Positions 15,552-23,858 of a stretch of 64,000 nt of DNA are shown one piece after another; positions within the stretch are counted from its first letter, which is position 1, and the number at the start of each line of letters is the position of its first letter. Below the pieces are notes generated by a model. The model saw only the letters and a list, made by a program, of their open reading frames with translations. It was not told where the DNA came from and did no database searches. A program made the position numbers and the translations under genes. Origin of the DNA: Roseobacter sp. SK209-2-6 (GTDB lineage Bacteria; Pseudomonadota; Alphaproteobacteria; Rhodobacterales; Rhodobacteraceae); contig NZ_AAYC01000010.1 in NCBI RefSeq assembly GCF_000169455.1, forward strand, positions 140,434 to 204,433, read 5' to 3'.

Positions 15552-18068
15552 GTGCGCAAATTAGCGTTGGACAAGAAATTTAAACCGGACGGTTCCCTGC
15601 GGTTCATGAACCCAATGCTAGAGCGGGTTCGCTCCGGTATGGTAGATCGACATGGACAAAGCTCCGCCTACGTTGAACGTGAGCGCCTGCGAGGAATTGA
15701 AGAGGCCGCCATTGCCACCAAAGGAAAAGAGCATCTACAATCTCTATTAGATAGTGGTATCGGCCCCTCTGAAGCAAAGGTTTTGCACGATATCTTGACC
15801 GAGGGCCATGTGGACAACGACAAGATGATGGCTCTTGCTGCACCAATCCGTGAAGCTATTGATGATCTTGGCGCAGAGGCTGCAGAGCTAGGGTTGATTT
15901 CTCGTGAATCCTACGAGCGGAACCGTGGCACCTATGTACATCGTGTGTATGAGAAGCACGAGAGCAATGAAGGGCGCTTTGCTCAGTGGGCCACAGGCTT
16001 AGGCCGGAGTCGCCGCCGCAAAATCATCGGAGAGCAATTCAAGGGGCGGGGGGTTTATGAACAAGTAAAGACGAACGAGATCTTCAAGACAAATTCGGAC
16101 TTCTTGGAGGGGCGACGGGGGAAGCCTCAAAATGGTGACAAGATAATTATTCTTGATCGACGCGATACGGACGGCATTGATGCGCTTCCGGGAATTGAGG
16201 GGCCAAAGGGCAAGTTGGCTCGACGGGTCTATTGGCCATCTGAAGCCAAAATCCCCAAAGCTCTGGCTAACTATGACAATCGAGGAACGTTTGAGGTTCG
16301 CGGCACCCCAAAAGGCAAGGTGACACTGTGGCGAGATTTCTCAAAGGCTGAGCGATTGCAGATGGGGGAAATCATGGATGCGCGATACACCGTGGCCAAG
16401 ACATTTGCACTCATGGCAGAAGATCTGGCTACCGGTCGGTTCTTTAAGGATATCGCTGAGAATGATGAATGGTCACGGTCGACACCGCCAGATGGGGAAA
16501 TAGTCGATGAAGACCCGATGCTCAACTCTGGGCTCAAGCGTATGTGGGTTGATCCAAATCTGGACTGGGTCAAGGTACCAGATACCAAGATTCCCAAGTC
16601 CGATACTTTCCGATATGGGGCTTTGGCTGGGCGGTATGTTCGGGCAGAGATTTGGCGGGATATGGAGGAGCTTCGCATTCTGCAAACCCCAAACTTCTTC
16701 AAAAAAATGATGATGCAGTGGAAGTTGAACAAATCTGCCAGGTCGCCCGTGACCCATATGAATAACGTTATGAGTAATTTCATTCTGATGGACATGGCAG
16801 ATGTAAGGATCTCCGATCTAGTAGGTGCCCTTCGCGAGTTTGCATTAGATGGCGATACGTACAAGGAAGCTGCTGCTGCGGGCGCCTTCGGGGCTGACAT
16901 GGTAACGCAAGAATTGCGGGACAATGTGTTGAAACCATTGTTGCAAGAAATGCGGGATGATATGCGCGGTCGCCGTGGAGTCGGTCGGATCGGAACTGGC
17001 AAGGGAGCATTTGAAGCCGGAATTGGTCGACTCGGTTGGGTGCTGGATCGAGTTGCCCGAGGGATGAAAACTCTGGATCAGAGAATGATCAACGCCTACC
17101 AATTCGAGGATCAACTTTTCCGAATGGCCACCTATATGCGCCGCCGCCAACAAGGTAGCACTGTCGAAGAGGCGGCCGTCGAAGCGCGCGACCAATTCAT
17201 CAACTATGACATTCGTGCGCCGTGGATCAATGCCGCGAGAGCTACTGTCCTACCATTTTTATCCTACACCTATCGGGCAATTCCAAAGATTGCTCAAACT
17301 GTGGCAGAGCGCCCGTGGAAGATGGCCAAGTATTTCGCGGTCTACCAAGGGCTTAACATGTTGGCCTATGCCGCTGCTCCTAGTGAATGGGGCGAAGAGG
17401 AAGAACGCGGGTCTCTAGGTGATTGGGAAAGCGGTCAGTCTTGGTTTGGCACCGACCATATGATCCGAATGCCTTATCTGAGCAAAGGGAATCCGGTTTT
17501 TCTGAATGCACGACGCTGGGTGCCAGGTGGGGATGTATTCGATATGGGGAGTGGTGACATTCCAGCGTGGCTGCAAATCGGTGGACCGATTGTGATGGCG
17601 TTCGAGTTGTATGCGAATAAGCAGATGTTTACTGGCGATGAGATATTCAATGAAATCACCGACACCTTTCCTGAAAGAATGTGGGAGCGTGGAAAGTTCA
17701 TTTATAAGTCTGCGATCCCGTCTGCTCCCTGGGTGCCTGGATCATGGTACTGGGATAAGATTGCTCGTGCACGAACCGGTGAGGCGCTCCAATGGGGAAA
17801 CAATGAACCTTACAGTTTGCCAGAGTCTATACTGAGTTCTGTAGGCCTGAAGCTGAAACCCAAAGATGTCGAAGTGGGGTATGAAAGTCGCGAGTTCCAA
17901 CTAAGTCTTATTGAACGGGAACTTTCGGGACAAGCGAACTTCCTCAAACGACAACTGAAGCGTCGGCTCATTACCCGCGAGGTCTATGACAAAGGGATGG
18001 TAACGATTCAGCGCAAAAGAGACAGGATTGAGGAACGCCGTGAAGAACTAAGACGTAAACGGCGCTAA
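15552..18068 (+). CDS. 5'-truncated phage polyvalent/virion-associated protein (LPD38-like)
   Basis: 838 residues from the first possible GTG, but the frame is open back to 15354 and shows protein-like sequence (for example DQAFRIPFAIFGGLDNQGRW) before that codon, with no ATG or ribosome site, so the true N-terminus is lost. The protein is hydrophilic and helical, with ARATVLPFLSYTYRAIPKIA near residue 555 and a Lys/Arg-rich C-terminus. This pattern is that of the C-terminal part of very large phage internal-virion or polyvalent proteins (LPD38 region); I recognise it by type, not by a search. No other structural phage genes are near. Base composition appears lower in GC than neighbours. Confidence 0.6.
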   Translation: MRKLALDKKFKPDGSLRFMNPMLERVRSGMVDRHGQSSAYVERERLRGIEEAAIATKGKEHLQSLLDSGIGPSEAKVLHDILTEGHVDNDKMMALAAPIREAIDDLGAEAAELGLISRESYERNRGTYVHRVYEKHESNEGRFAQWATGLGRSRRRKIIGEQFKGRGVYEQVKTNEIFKTNSDFLEGRRGKPQNGDKIIILDRRDTDGIDALPGIEGPKGKLARRVYWPSEAKIPKALANYDNRGTFEVRGTPKGKVTLWRDFSKAERLQMGEIMDARYTVAKTFALMAEDLATGRFFKDIAENDEWSRSTPPDGEIVDEDPMLNSGLKRMWVDPNLDWVKVPDTKIPKSDTFRYGALAGRYVRAEIWRDMEELRILQTPNFFKKMMMQWKLNKSARSPVTHMNNVMSNFILMDMADVRISDLVGALREFALDGDTYKEAAAAGAFGADMVTQELRDNVLKPLLQEMRDDMRGRRGVGRIGTGKGAFEAGIGRLGWVLDRVARGMKTLDQRMINAYQFEDQLFRMATYMRRRQQGSTVEEAAVEARDQFINYDIRAPWINAARATVLPFLSYTYRAIPKIAQTVAERPWKMAKYFAVYQGLNMLAYAAAPSEWGEEEERGSLGDWESGQSWFGTDHMIRMPYLSKGNPVFLNARRWVPGGDVFDMGSGDIPAWLQIGGPIVMAFELYANKQMFTGDEIFNEITDTFPERMWERGKFIYKSAIPSAPWVPGSWYWDKIARARTGEALQWGNNEPYSLPESILSSVGLKLKPKDVEVGYESREFQLSLIERELSGQANFLKRQLKRRLITREVYDKGMVTIQRKRDRIEERREELRRKRR

Positions 18069-18253
18069 TACTCTACAATCCCTGTTCCCCGGACGTAGCC
18101 AGAGCTACTGGTGGGGAGTGAGTTGGTTGCGACCCAAACAACTCCTGTTGCCGCTGCCAAGCCGACGATTACCACAACAGTATAGGCCCATTGCTGGTCA
18201 ATTTTGTCGGCAATGGGTCGCAATGCTGCGGCAACGATGGCAGTGATCAGCAT
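18065..18253 (-). CDS. Small membrane protein, possible holin-like remnant
   Basis: 62 residues: amphipathic start, one membrane helix at about 24-42 (YTVVVIVGLAAATGVVWVA) and a short polar tail. GGGGAGG lies 11 bases before the ATG. It is convergent with the phage-type gene and overlaps its last 4 bases, and its upstream side ends at the IS3 element, so its promoter may have been lost. Function unknown; phage context makes holin or spanin possible. Confidence 0.4.
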   Translation of the reverse strand: MLITAIVAAALRPIADKIDQQWAYTVVVIVGLAAATGVVWVATNSLPTSSSGYVRGTGIVEY

Positions 18254-18316
18254 GTAAAATTGAGCCTCCCCACCTGAAGTGGTCCGCCCCTATGTTTAGG
18301 AAACGGAGGACGAAGA

Positions 18317-18601
18317 ATGGCAAACAAGCGACCGAAGCCCGAAGAGATTGTCTCGAAGTTACGGCAGGTTGAAGTTCTGATTGGTCAAGGCATGTCTCGT
18401 CTTGATGCGATCAGGCAGATCGGCGTTGTTGAACAAACCTATTACCGCTGGCGAAAGAAGTACGGCGGAATGGGTGTAGATCAGTTGAAGGAACTGAAAC
18501 GGCTTCAGAAAGAGAACGAGCGGTTGAGACGCGCAGTTTCTGATCTGACGTTGGACAAACTGATCCTGACGGAAGCAACAAAGGGAGTGATGGCCGTCTA
18601 G
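18317..18601 (+). CDS. IS3-family transposase OrfA
   Basis: 94-residue helix-turn-helix protein: [18 protein letters not shown] and the HTH ending in [11 protein letters not shown], then a leucine-zipper-like helix ([18 protein letters not shown]) and the end [12 protein letters not shown] typical of OrfA of this group. In the IS3 family OrfA binds the terminal repeats and is fused to OrfB by -1 frameshifting. Ends at 18601, 11 bases before the first OrfB start codon; the OrfB frame is open upstream across this stop. Confidence 0.9.
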   Translation: MANKRPKPEEIVSKLRQVEVLIGQGMSRLDAIRQIGVVEQTYYRWRKKYGGMGVDQLKELKRLQKENERLRRAVSDLTLDKLILTEATKGVMAV

Positions 18602-18612
18602 GAATTGATCCT

Positions 18613-19497
18613 GTGGATCAATTCAGGCCCGAACGGGCGGAGCCCCTGAGCCCCGCTCGTCGTCGTGCCTGCATCGATCATGTCCGCAGCCAGCTCAATG
18701 TATCTGAACGCCGCGCCTGCCGCGTGCTGGGACAACACCGGTCCACTCAGCGACGCATCCCAAGATGCCGCGCGGACGAGGACAGGTTGGTCGCCGACAT
18801 GATCGAGCTGGCCCGACAGTATGGCCGATATGGCTATCGCAGGATCGCTGCGCTGCTGAGAGAGGCCGGGTGGTCTGTCAGCGACGGACGGATTGAACGG
18901 CTTTGGCGACGAGAGGGGCTGAAAGTGCCAGCAAAACAACCGAAGAAAGGACGGCTCTGGCTGAATGACGGATCATGTGTCCGGCTTCGGCCAGAGCATC
19001 GCAATCACGTGTGGAGCTATGACTTCGTCCATTGCCGAACCGACGACGGCAGAGCCTTCCGGACGCTGAACATCCTTGATGAGCACAGCCGGGAATGCTT
19101 GGCAATCAGGGTCGAGCGGAAACTGAACTCGACCGATGTGATCGACGTTCTGACAGACCTGTTCATACTTCGCGGCGCGCCCAGTTTCATACGTTCTGAC
19201 AATGGGCCGGAATTTGTCGCCCAGGCTGTCCGAGACTGGATCGCCGCCGTCGGCGCCAAGACGGCTTACATCGAACCCGGCAGCCCATGGGAGAACGGAT
19301 ATTGTGAAAGCTTCAATGGCCGGTTCAGGGACGAGCTGCTCAACGGAGAGATCTTCTACAGCCTACGCGAAGCTCAAATTCTGATCGAACAATGGAGGAG
19401 ACACTACAACACAAAGCGGCCCCACAGTGCACTGGGCTATCGCCCACCAGCGCCCCAAACCATCATCCCGATAGATCACAGGCTGATGATGCACTAA
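18613..19497 (+). CDS. IS3-family transposase OrfB (DDE integrase core)
   Basis: 294 residues with an N-terminal HTH_21 domain ([14 protein letters not shown]) and an rve catalytic core. The DDE residues are visible: Asp in [10 protein letters not shown], Asp in IRSDNGPEF, and Glu in [16 protein letters not shown], with the C-terminal [17 protein letters not shown] block of the family. Appears intact, so the element may be able to move. GTG start; the protein is normally made as an OrfAB fusion by frameshifting. Confidence 0.92.
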   Translation: MDQFRPERAEPLSPARRRACIDHVRSQLNVSERRACRVLGQHRSTQRRIPRCRADEDRLVADMIELARQYGRYGYRRIAALLREAGWSVSDGRIERLWRREGLKVPAKQPKKGRLWLNDGSCVRLRPEHRNHVWSYDFVHCRTDDGRAFRTLNILDEHSRECLAIRVERKLNSTDVIDVLTDLFILRGAPSFIRSDNGPEFVAQAVRDWIAAVGAKTAYIEPGSPWENGYCESFNGRFRDELLNGEIFYSLREAQILIEQWRRHYNTKRPHSALGYRPPAPQTIIPIDHRLMMH

Positions 19498-19531
19498 CAA
19501 TCAATTTGGACCAGTCAGATGAGGCTGCTCA

Positions 19532-19970
19532 GGGCCTGCAGGCAACAATCGCGGTGAATTCTGAAAAAATTTTCCGCCTGCAGGTCGACATAAACAGGGC
19601 GCAAGCCGCCCTCGATCAAGCTAATTCAGAAATTCAGCAGTCCTTTACGGACTCTCTGGGATCCAAACTCTCCACTTTGGAAGCATCGTTGATAGAATCC
19701 TGGGGCAAACCTCGCCTTCTGAAAACCATCAGCTCCAAGGACTTGAGCCACAATTACCCCTGGCTAGCTGGTGCAGTAGGGCCCGAGGAAATGGTGCAAC
19801 TCAACGTCGCTTATGATGAAGTTGGAAATTACTGCTATCTTTGCGCTAAGCCGGATCCTGCCTCAGACGGAGGCAAACCAACACATGTTCGGTCGCCTGG
19901 AAGCCCCTCAGATTTTGAAACGCAGTGGCTTCAGAAGCTTCTTCAAAGTGAAGGCAGTGTGTTTAGGTGA
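19532..19970 (+). pseudogene. C-terminal remnant of an unknown gene cut at the IS3 right end
   Basis: The reading frame is open from inside the IS to the stop at 19970. The part after the IS (about 145 residues) looks protein-like: a coiled-coil segment (EKIFRLQVDINRAQAALDQA) followed by a globular part with SHNYPWLAGAVGPEEMVQL and a pair of Cys (YCYLCAKPD). No start codon or ribosome site exists outside the IS and the left flank carries no matching 5' half. No family recognised. Confidence 0.45.
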
Positions 19971-20026
19971 GAAGCCTATTTTTGGCTTGCAACCAAAAAA
20001 TCGGAAAATTGGCTAGATGTAGCGAA

Positions 20027-20425
20027 ATGAAGAAGAGCTTTCTCTTTGTTGTTTTCTTCAGTCTTTCCAGTTCTGCTTGGGCCTCAGGGATCAAAGTCCG
20101 CGATGCCGATACAATTGTCGTCAGTGGAACTCCAGTACGGCTTCAAGGGGTCGATGCTCCTGAACTGAACACCAGGGCGGGTAAAGAAGCGCGCCGCTGG
20201 ATGGTCAACTACCTTTCTGATCGAAATGTGGAGTGCAGCTTGAGCGGTGAGAGGTCCTATGATCGATACATAGGGGTTTGCTTCGCTGACGGTCACGACA
20301 TTGGTGCAGAGGTCATCGCAGCAGGTCATGCGCTGGATTGTCAGCGATATTCAGGCGGCCGGTATAGTCACCTTGAAACACCTGCTGCTAGATCGCGAAT
20401 CCGACGGGCGAAGTACTGTCGATAG
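20027..20425 (+). CDS. Secreted thermonuclease-family (SNase-like) protein
   Basis: 132 residues. Signal peptide 1-20 (MKKSFLFVVFFSLSSSAWAS), then an SNase-like OB fold: VRDADTIVVSGTPVRLQGVDAPELN with the conserved Arg and acidic residues of the Ca-binding/catalytic site, and SYDRYIGVCF with the second catalytic Arg. Small exported SNase-like proteins are frequent near phage and conjugative elements, matching the remnants upstream. The start was set at the signal peptide; the open frame begins 20 codons earlier without a ribosome site. Confidence 0.8.
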   Translation: MKKSFLFVVFFSLSSSAWASGIKVRDADTIVVSGTPVRLQGVDAPELNTRAGKEARRWMVNYLSDRNVECSLSGERSYDRYIGVCFADGHDIGAEVIAAGHALDCQRYSGGRYSHLETPAARSRIRRAKYCR

Positions 20426-20445
20426 CGGAAAGAGCCACCGAAAAC

Positions 20446-20523
20446 TGCGGTACACCTTCCTCATAACCCATTGAAACTTAATAGGCGCGATAGGCGAGGT
20501 GCGGTACACCAACTCCATTGAAA
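20446..20523. repeat. Imperfect direct repeat beside tRNA-Tyr
   Basis: TGCGGTACACC occurs at 20446-20456 and 20500-20510, each followed by CCATTGAAA (20468-20476 and 20514-20522). CACCAACTCC at 20505-20514 is also the exact complement of GGAGTTGGTG at 20541-20550, which overlaps the tRNA 3' end. It could be a decayed attachment site. Confidence 0.45.
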
Positions 20524-20545
20524 ACATTGAATTTTTAGAGGGAGT

Positions 20546-20629
20546 TGGTGGGCGACCCTGGAATCGAACCAGGCGTGCGTCTCCGCGAGGGAGTTACAGT
20601 CCCCTGCCACACCTTGCGGCCTGTCGCCC
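20546..20629 (-). tRNA. tRNA-Tyr (anticodon GTA)
   Basis: Cloverleaf read on the minus strand: acceptor GGGCGAC pairs with GTCGCCC, anticodon loop CTGTAAC gives GTA, a long variable arm (class II tRNA), T arm with GGTTCGATTCC, discriminator A and encoded CCA (20548-20546). It is divergent from rlmB. Confidence 0.95.
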
Positions 20630-20748
20630 ACTAGCAAGTCGCTGTTGACCTGCTGTGAGGGCGTGATTACTAGCGCACCTAAGGGGCGTCAACAGGAAAA
20701 TCGCAAGTTTTTTATCCTGGCCCAAAATTCCTTTTGCTGGAGAGACCT

Positions 20749-21537
20749 ATGTCCAAGAAACCCACCAAAAAACCCCAGTGGGTGATTGAAAAGGAGCAGA
20801 ATAAAAAGGCAGGGGTCGACAATGTCTGGCTCTTTGGTCTGCATGCCGTGCGCGACGCGCTGATGAACCCAAATCGTGAAAAGTTGCGCCTTATTGTGAC
20901 GCTCAATGCGCAAAACAAGCTGGAAGATGCGATCGCTGCCGCTGGAATCACGCCCGAGGTTGTGGACCCGCGCAGATTTAACGCACCACTTGACCCAAAC
21001 TCAGTGCACCAGGGTGCTGCGCTGGAGGTGAAGCCACTCAACTGGGGTAGCCTGGCCGAAAATTGCATCGGCGCTGAGGTTCCACGGGTGATTCTGCTGG
21101 ATCGCGTTACCGATCCCCATAATGTCGGCGCGATTCTGCGCTCTGCGGAAGTTCTGGGCGCGAGCGCTGTGATCGGCACCCGGCATCATTCTGCGCCTGA
21201 AACAGGTGCCTTGGCCAAAACCGCCTCTGGCGCATTGGAGCGCCAACCCTATCTGCGGATGCGCAATCTGGCGGATACCATCACCGAGTTGCAGAACATG
21301 GGCTTTGTCGTGCTGGGGTTGGATGGCGAAGCTGAAGACACCATCGAAAGCTGCCTGCAAGGGCGCAAAGATCTGCCCGTTGCCCTAGTCCTAGGAGCGG
21401 AAGGGCCGGGTCTGCGGCAGAAAACCAAGGAAACGGTGGATCATCTGGTGAAAATCGACGCATCCGGTGGATTTGGCTCTCTCAACGTCTCAAATGCGGC
21501 GGCAATTGCCCTATATGCTTCTAAGGAGCGGAGCTAA
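20749..21537 (+). CDS. rlmB: 23S rRNA (guanosine-2'-O-)-methyltransferase RlmB / TrmH family
   Basis: SpoU/TrmH methyltransferase of 262 residues that 2'-O-methylates G2251 in 23S rRNA (assignment by family). Seen: an N-terminal substrate-binding domain (VWLFGLHAVRDALMNPNR), and the three knot motifs ILLDRVTDPHNVGAILRSAE, LVLGAEGPGLR and GSLNVSNAAAIALY that bind SAM in the trefoil fold. The start at 20749 is preceded by GGAGAG at 20739. Lys-rich first 25 residues are normal for alphaproteobacterial copies. Confidence 0.9.
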   Translation: MSKKPTKKPQWVIEKEQNKKAGVDNVWLFGLHAVRDALMNPNREKLRLIVTLNAQNKLEDAIAAAGITPEVVDPRRFNAPLDPNSVHQGAALEVKPLNWGSLAENCIGAEVPRVILLDRVTDPHNVGAILRSAEVLGASAVIGTRHHSAPETGALAKTASGALERQPYLRMRNLADTITELQNMGFVVLGLDGEAEDTIESCLQGRKDLPVALVLGAEGPGLRQKTKETVDHLVKIDASGGFGSLNVSNAAAIALYASKERS

Positions 21538-21559
21538 CAGGAGCGGGAGGTCGTCCAAC

Positions 21560-21949
21560 ATGGCGCATTGCAGCATTTCCGGAGGTAAGATCCTCAACTG
21601 TTGCTATTGCGGTGTGCAGGCGACTTTCGTGCCGAGCGGCCTGTCTGCTGGGGCTGGGGTGACCTCTCTGGTTTGCAGCGCCTGCGGTGCCCCTCTGGCA
21701 GCGCAAAAGGCGCGGCCACTGGCCCCTGGAAAGGGTGCGAGCCTGCCTGAAGGGGCCAAGATTGGCGCATCGAGTGTCCGGGAAGGCAAAGCGAAAAAGG
21801 TCAAATCCAAGGGAAAGATCAAAAAAACCAAGGCCCAGAAGGGCAGCTATGCGAAGGTTTCAGTCCAGAAACCTCGCAAGAAAAAGAAAAGCCTGTTTCA
21901 GAAGGTTTTTTCGGAGGCTGTGGATCTTGTGGAAGACATCTTTGATTAG
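21560..21949 (+). CDS. Small zinc-ribbon protein with lysine-rich tail
   Basis: 129 residues. The N-terminal part has two CxxC pairs (NCCYCGVQ and VCSACGAP, about residues 14-45) spaced like a zinc ribbon; the middle and C-terminal parts are very basic (KKVKSKGKIKKTKAQKG) and end in an acidic helix (EAVDLVEDIFD). GGGAGG precedes the ATG, and the gene follows rlmB by 22 bases, so they may be co-transcribed. A nucleic-acid or ribosome-linked role is possible but is inference; no named family recognised. Confidence 0.7.
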   Translation: MAHCSISGGKILNCCYCGVQATFVPSGLSAGAGVTSLVCSACGAPLAAQKARPLAPGKGASLPEGAKIGASSVREGKAKKVKSKGKIKKTKAQKGSYAKVSVQKPRKKKKSLFQKVFSEAVDLVEDIFD

Positions 21950-22087
21950 GCTGGTTTGATTAGGCTGGGGGTGCGAGATCCTTCCGTTAAGGTAAACCTT
22001 CGATCACAAACGCGTAATCCACCTAGGAAAGTTAAAGATCTCACGGCAGATTGGCAGAGTTCCAAATTCTGATTGCGGAGTCGATTT

Positions 22088-22537
22088 GTGATTTTGCGCC
22101 TTTTTGCGGCCCTTCTTGCTGCTTTCACCTTCTTCGGGCCAACAGAGTCCCGTGCCGAAATGCCGATTTTTTCGGAGCAAAACGGATTGGCCATTGGTGG
22201 CTATGATGTTGTGGCTTTCTTTGATGAGCAGCATGCCATGCGCGGCAATAGTGCACATGCCCTGATGTGGAAGGGTGTTGTCTGGCATTTCGCAACTGCT
22301 GGAAACCAGGCAAGGTTTGAAGCCAACCCGCGCGCCTATGCCCCTGTTTTTGGTGGATATTGTGCCTATGCGATGGCGCGGGGGTATCTGGCAGCAGGAA
22401 ATCCTGAGCTTTGGGTGATCGAGGATGGGGAATTGTTTTTGCTCAATAACTCTGCCGCGCATGGGTTGTGGCAGCAGGATGCCACGGCCCTGAATGAAAT
22501 CGCGCGGGAAAACTGGCCCAGCGTGTTGAGAAAGTAA
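22088..22537 (+). CDS. Exported YHS-domain protein
   Basis: 149 residues if the GTG at 22088 is used (GGAG at 22077-22080); a TTG five codons earlier is the alternative. Signal peptide MILRLFAALLAAFTFF...RAE, then a YHS-like core: AIGGYDVVAFFDEQHAMRGNS, MWKGVVWHFATAGNQARFEANPRAYAPVFGGYCAYAMARG. Such proteins bind metals or are linked to copper handling in some bacteria, but no metal ligand set is certain here. Monocistronic. Confidence 0.8.
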   Translation: MILRLFAALLAAFTFFGPTESRAEMPIFSEQNGLAIGGYDVVAFFDEQHAMRGNSAHALMWKGVVWHFATAGNQARFEANPRAYAPVFGGYCAYAMARGYLAAGNPELWVIEDGELFLLNNSAAHGLWQQDATALNEIARENWPSVLRK

Positions 22538-22604
22538 AAAAATCTATCACGAACCTGCGATGAGATCTTTTTTTCAACTGTTGCCATACTACATCAAGTA
22601 ATGA

Positions 22605-22685
22605 CTGCGGGTTGGAACCTCCGCAGCATCTACACTGTCCCTCGTTCCATACCTTGCGCCCGGAATGCCCTCCGGGCGCTTTTTT
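22605..22685 (+). ncRNA. Putative small RNA with two hairpins
   Basis: In a 250-base gap two strong hairpins follow each other: CTGCGG (22605-22610) / CCGCAG (22621-22626), then GCGCCCGG (22656-22663) / CCGGGCGC (22672-22679) plus T6, a strong intrinsic terminator. No open frame explains a transcript here, and the upstream gene ends 68 bases earlier, so an independent small RNA or a structured 3' UTR are the two readings. The start is not defined. Confidence 0.35.
22656..22685 (+). terminator. Strong intrinsic terminator
   Basis: Perfect 8-base GC stem, 8-base loop and T6. It ends the YHS gene transcript and/or the putative small RNA. Confidence 0.85.
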
Positions 22686-22788
22686 CTTGCAGGGAAGGCA
22701 TTGCTAGGCAAAACCGGACAGAAGCCTTTGCCCTAAGCGACATACACGCGAGATGGGGGCGGAGGGGAAAACCTGGTCAGGAGATGTG

Positions 22789-23259
22789 ATGCCAGACTAT
22801 AGCGATGTCCTGCTGAAGCAGGTGCTGCAAGAGGTGAAGCGGGTGGCAGTGGTTGGGGTTTCGATGAACCCCATTCGCCCCAGCTACTATGTCGCCCGCT
22901 ATCTGAGCCTGAAGGGCTATGAGGTCGTTCCGGTCAATCCAGGGCACGCGGGCAAGATGTTGTTCGGCCAGGAGGTAAAGGCGCGCCTTTCGGATGTAGA
23001 GGGTCAGGTCGATATGGTGGATATTTTCCGCCGCTCCGAAGCGGTGCCGCCGATCGTGGAGGAGGCTTTGTCCTGCTTCCCCTCCCTCAAGGTGGTCTGG
23101 ATGCAGATTGGGGTTGAGCATGGCGAAGCCGCAGCTCTGGCAGAGGCGCGCGGTGTCACGGTGATCCAGAACCGCTGTCCCAAAATCGAATACCAACGGC
23201 TTTTCGGCGAGCTGCGCATGGGGGGCTTCGCCACCGGAATTATTTCTTCCAAGCTGTAA
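22789..23259 (+). CDS. CoA-binding protein (YccU-like)
   Basis: 156-residue Rossmann-like CoA_binding protein. Seen: VAVVGVSMNPIRPSYYVARYL at the nucleotide-binding loop, GYEVVPVNPGHAGKMLFGQ, and VVWMQIGVEHGEAAALAEARGVTVIQNRCPKIEY at the C-terminus, which together define the family. AGGAG at 22778 sets the start; the open frame goes 12 codons upstream. Physiological role unknown in the family. Confidence 0.88.
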   Translation: MPDYSDVLLKQVLQEVKRVAVVGVSMNPIRPSYYVARYLSLKGYEVVPVNPGHAGKMLFGQEVKARLSDVEGQVDMVDIFRRSEAVPPIVEEALSCFPSLKVVWMQIGVEHGEAAALAEARGVTVIQNRCPKIEYQRLFGELRMGGFATGIISSKL

Positions 23260-23540
23260 AGGGAGGCGGCGAAGCAGGGGGGCTCCCGCCTGTTCCAGCC
23301 GTCCTGCCGGACAGCTTCACAGTTGGGCCCGGCGCCGCTGCGCGGCGTGCAAAAAGTTCGCTGAGAAGCGCTTCAGGGGCAGAACTGCCCTGAAGCGCCT
23401 GGGCAAGTATTTGCCGCTCTCAACCGCCTCAAGGGTGAACCGCGCCTTTGGCGCGGCCGCGGGGCGGCCCTTGACCCATTTGAGACCTGACGGGGGACCG
23501 TAGGCTTTCGCGGGGGAAGGAGGTGAACCTAGAGACCGGT
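23260..23540. repeat. GC-rich intergenic hairpin cluster
   Basis: Two perfect hairpins: GCGCTTCAGGG (23368-23378) / CCCTGAAGCGC (23388-23398), and CCGCGCC (23440-23446) / GGCGCGG (23450-23456), in a gene-free interval between converging genes. It looks like the hairpin-type intergenic repeats common in Rhodobacterales. Confidence 0.55.
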
Positions 23541-23858
23541 CTAGCTTTGCGGGCGGCTGGCCTTTTCGGCAATGCCGCTGAGGCCCTGGCGCTCGGCCAG
23601 AACTTGCAGAACCTGATCCAGGGTCACATCGCGCGCCGCCAGCATCACCAGGAAATGGTAGAGCACATCGGCACCTTCGGAGGCGAGCTTTTCCTTGTCG
23701 CCCTTGACGGCTTCGATGATGGCCTCAATCGCTTCTTCACCGAATTTCTCGGCACATTTTTCCGGGCCTTTGGAGAGCAGTTTTGCGGTCCAGCTGCTGT
23801 CTGGATCAGCTCCCTTGCGGGAGTGGATTGTGGCTTCCAGGTCGTGGAGAATGCTCAT
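23541..23858 (-). CDS. hisE: Phosphoribosyl-ATP diphosphatase
   Basis: Second step of histidine synthesis: hydrolyses PR-ATP to PR-AMP. 105 residues, a MazG-like all-alpha fold: [26 protein letters not shown] contains the Glu-rich metal site ([13 protein letters not shown]), followed by [18 protein letters not shown]. It overlaps hisF by 4 bases (ATGA), so the two are coupled. Stand-alone HisE rather than a HisIE fusion, as usual in alphaproteobacteria. Confidence 0.95.
   Translation of the reverse strand: MSILHDLEATIHSRKGADPDSSWTAKLLSKGPEKCAEKFGEEAIEAIIEAVKGDKEKLASEGADVLYHFLVMLAARDVTLDQVLQVLAERQGLSGIAEKASRPQS

Larger units (their letters stand above)
18261..19531 (+). mobile_element. IS3-family insertion sequence (IS407-like), complete
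   Basis: 1,271 bases with imperfect terminal inverted repeats: left end TGAGCCTCCCCACCTG from 18261 and right end reading inward TGAGCAGCCTCATCTG from 19531, both continuing to GGTCC. It carries orfA and orfB, the latter in the -1 frame. The flanks do not show a matching target duplication (AAAT on the left, GGGC on the right), suggesting a later deletion or recombination at one end. Confidence 0.85.
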
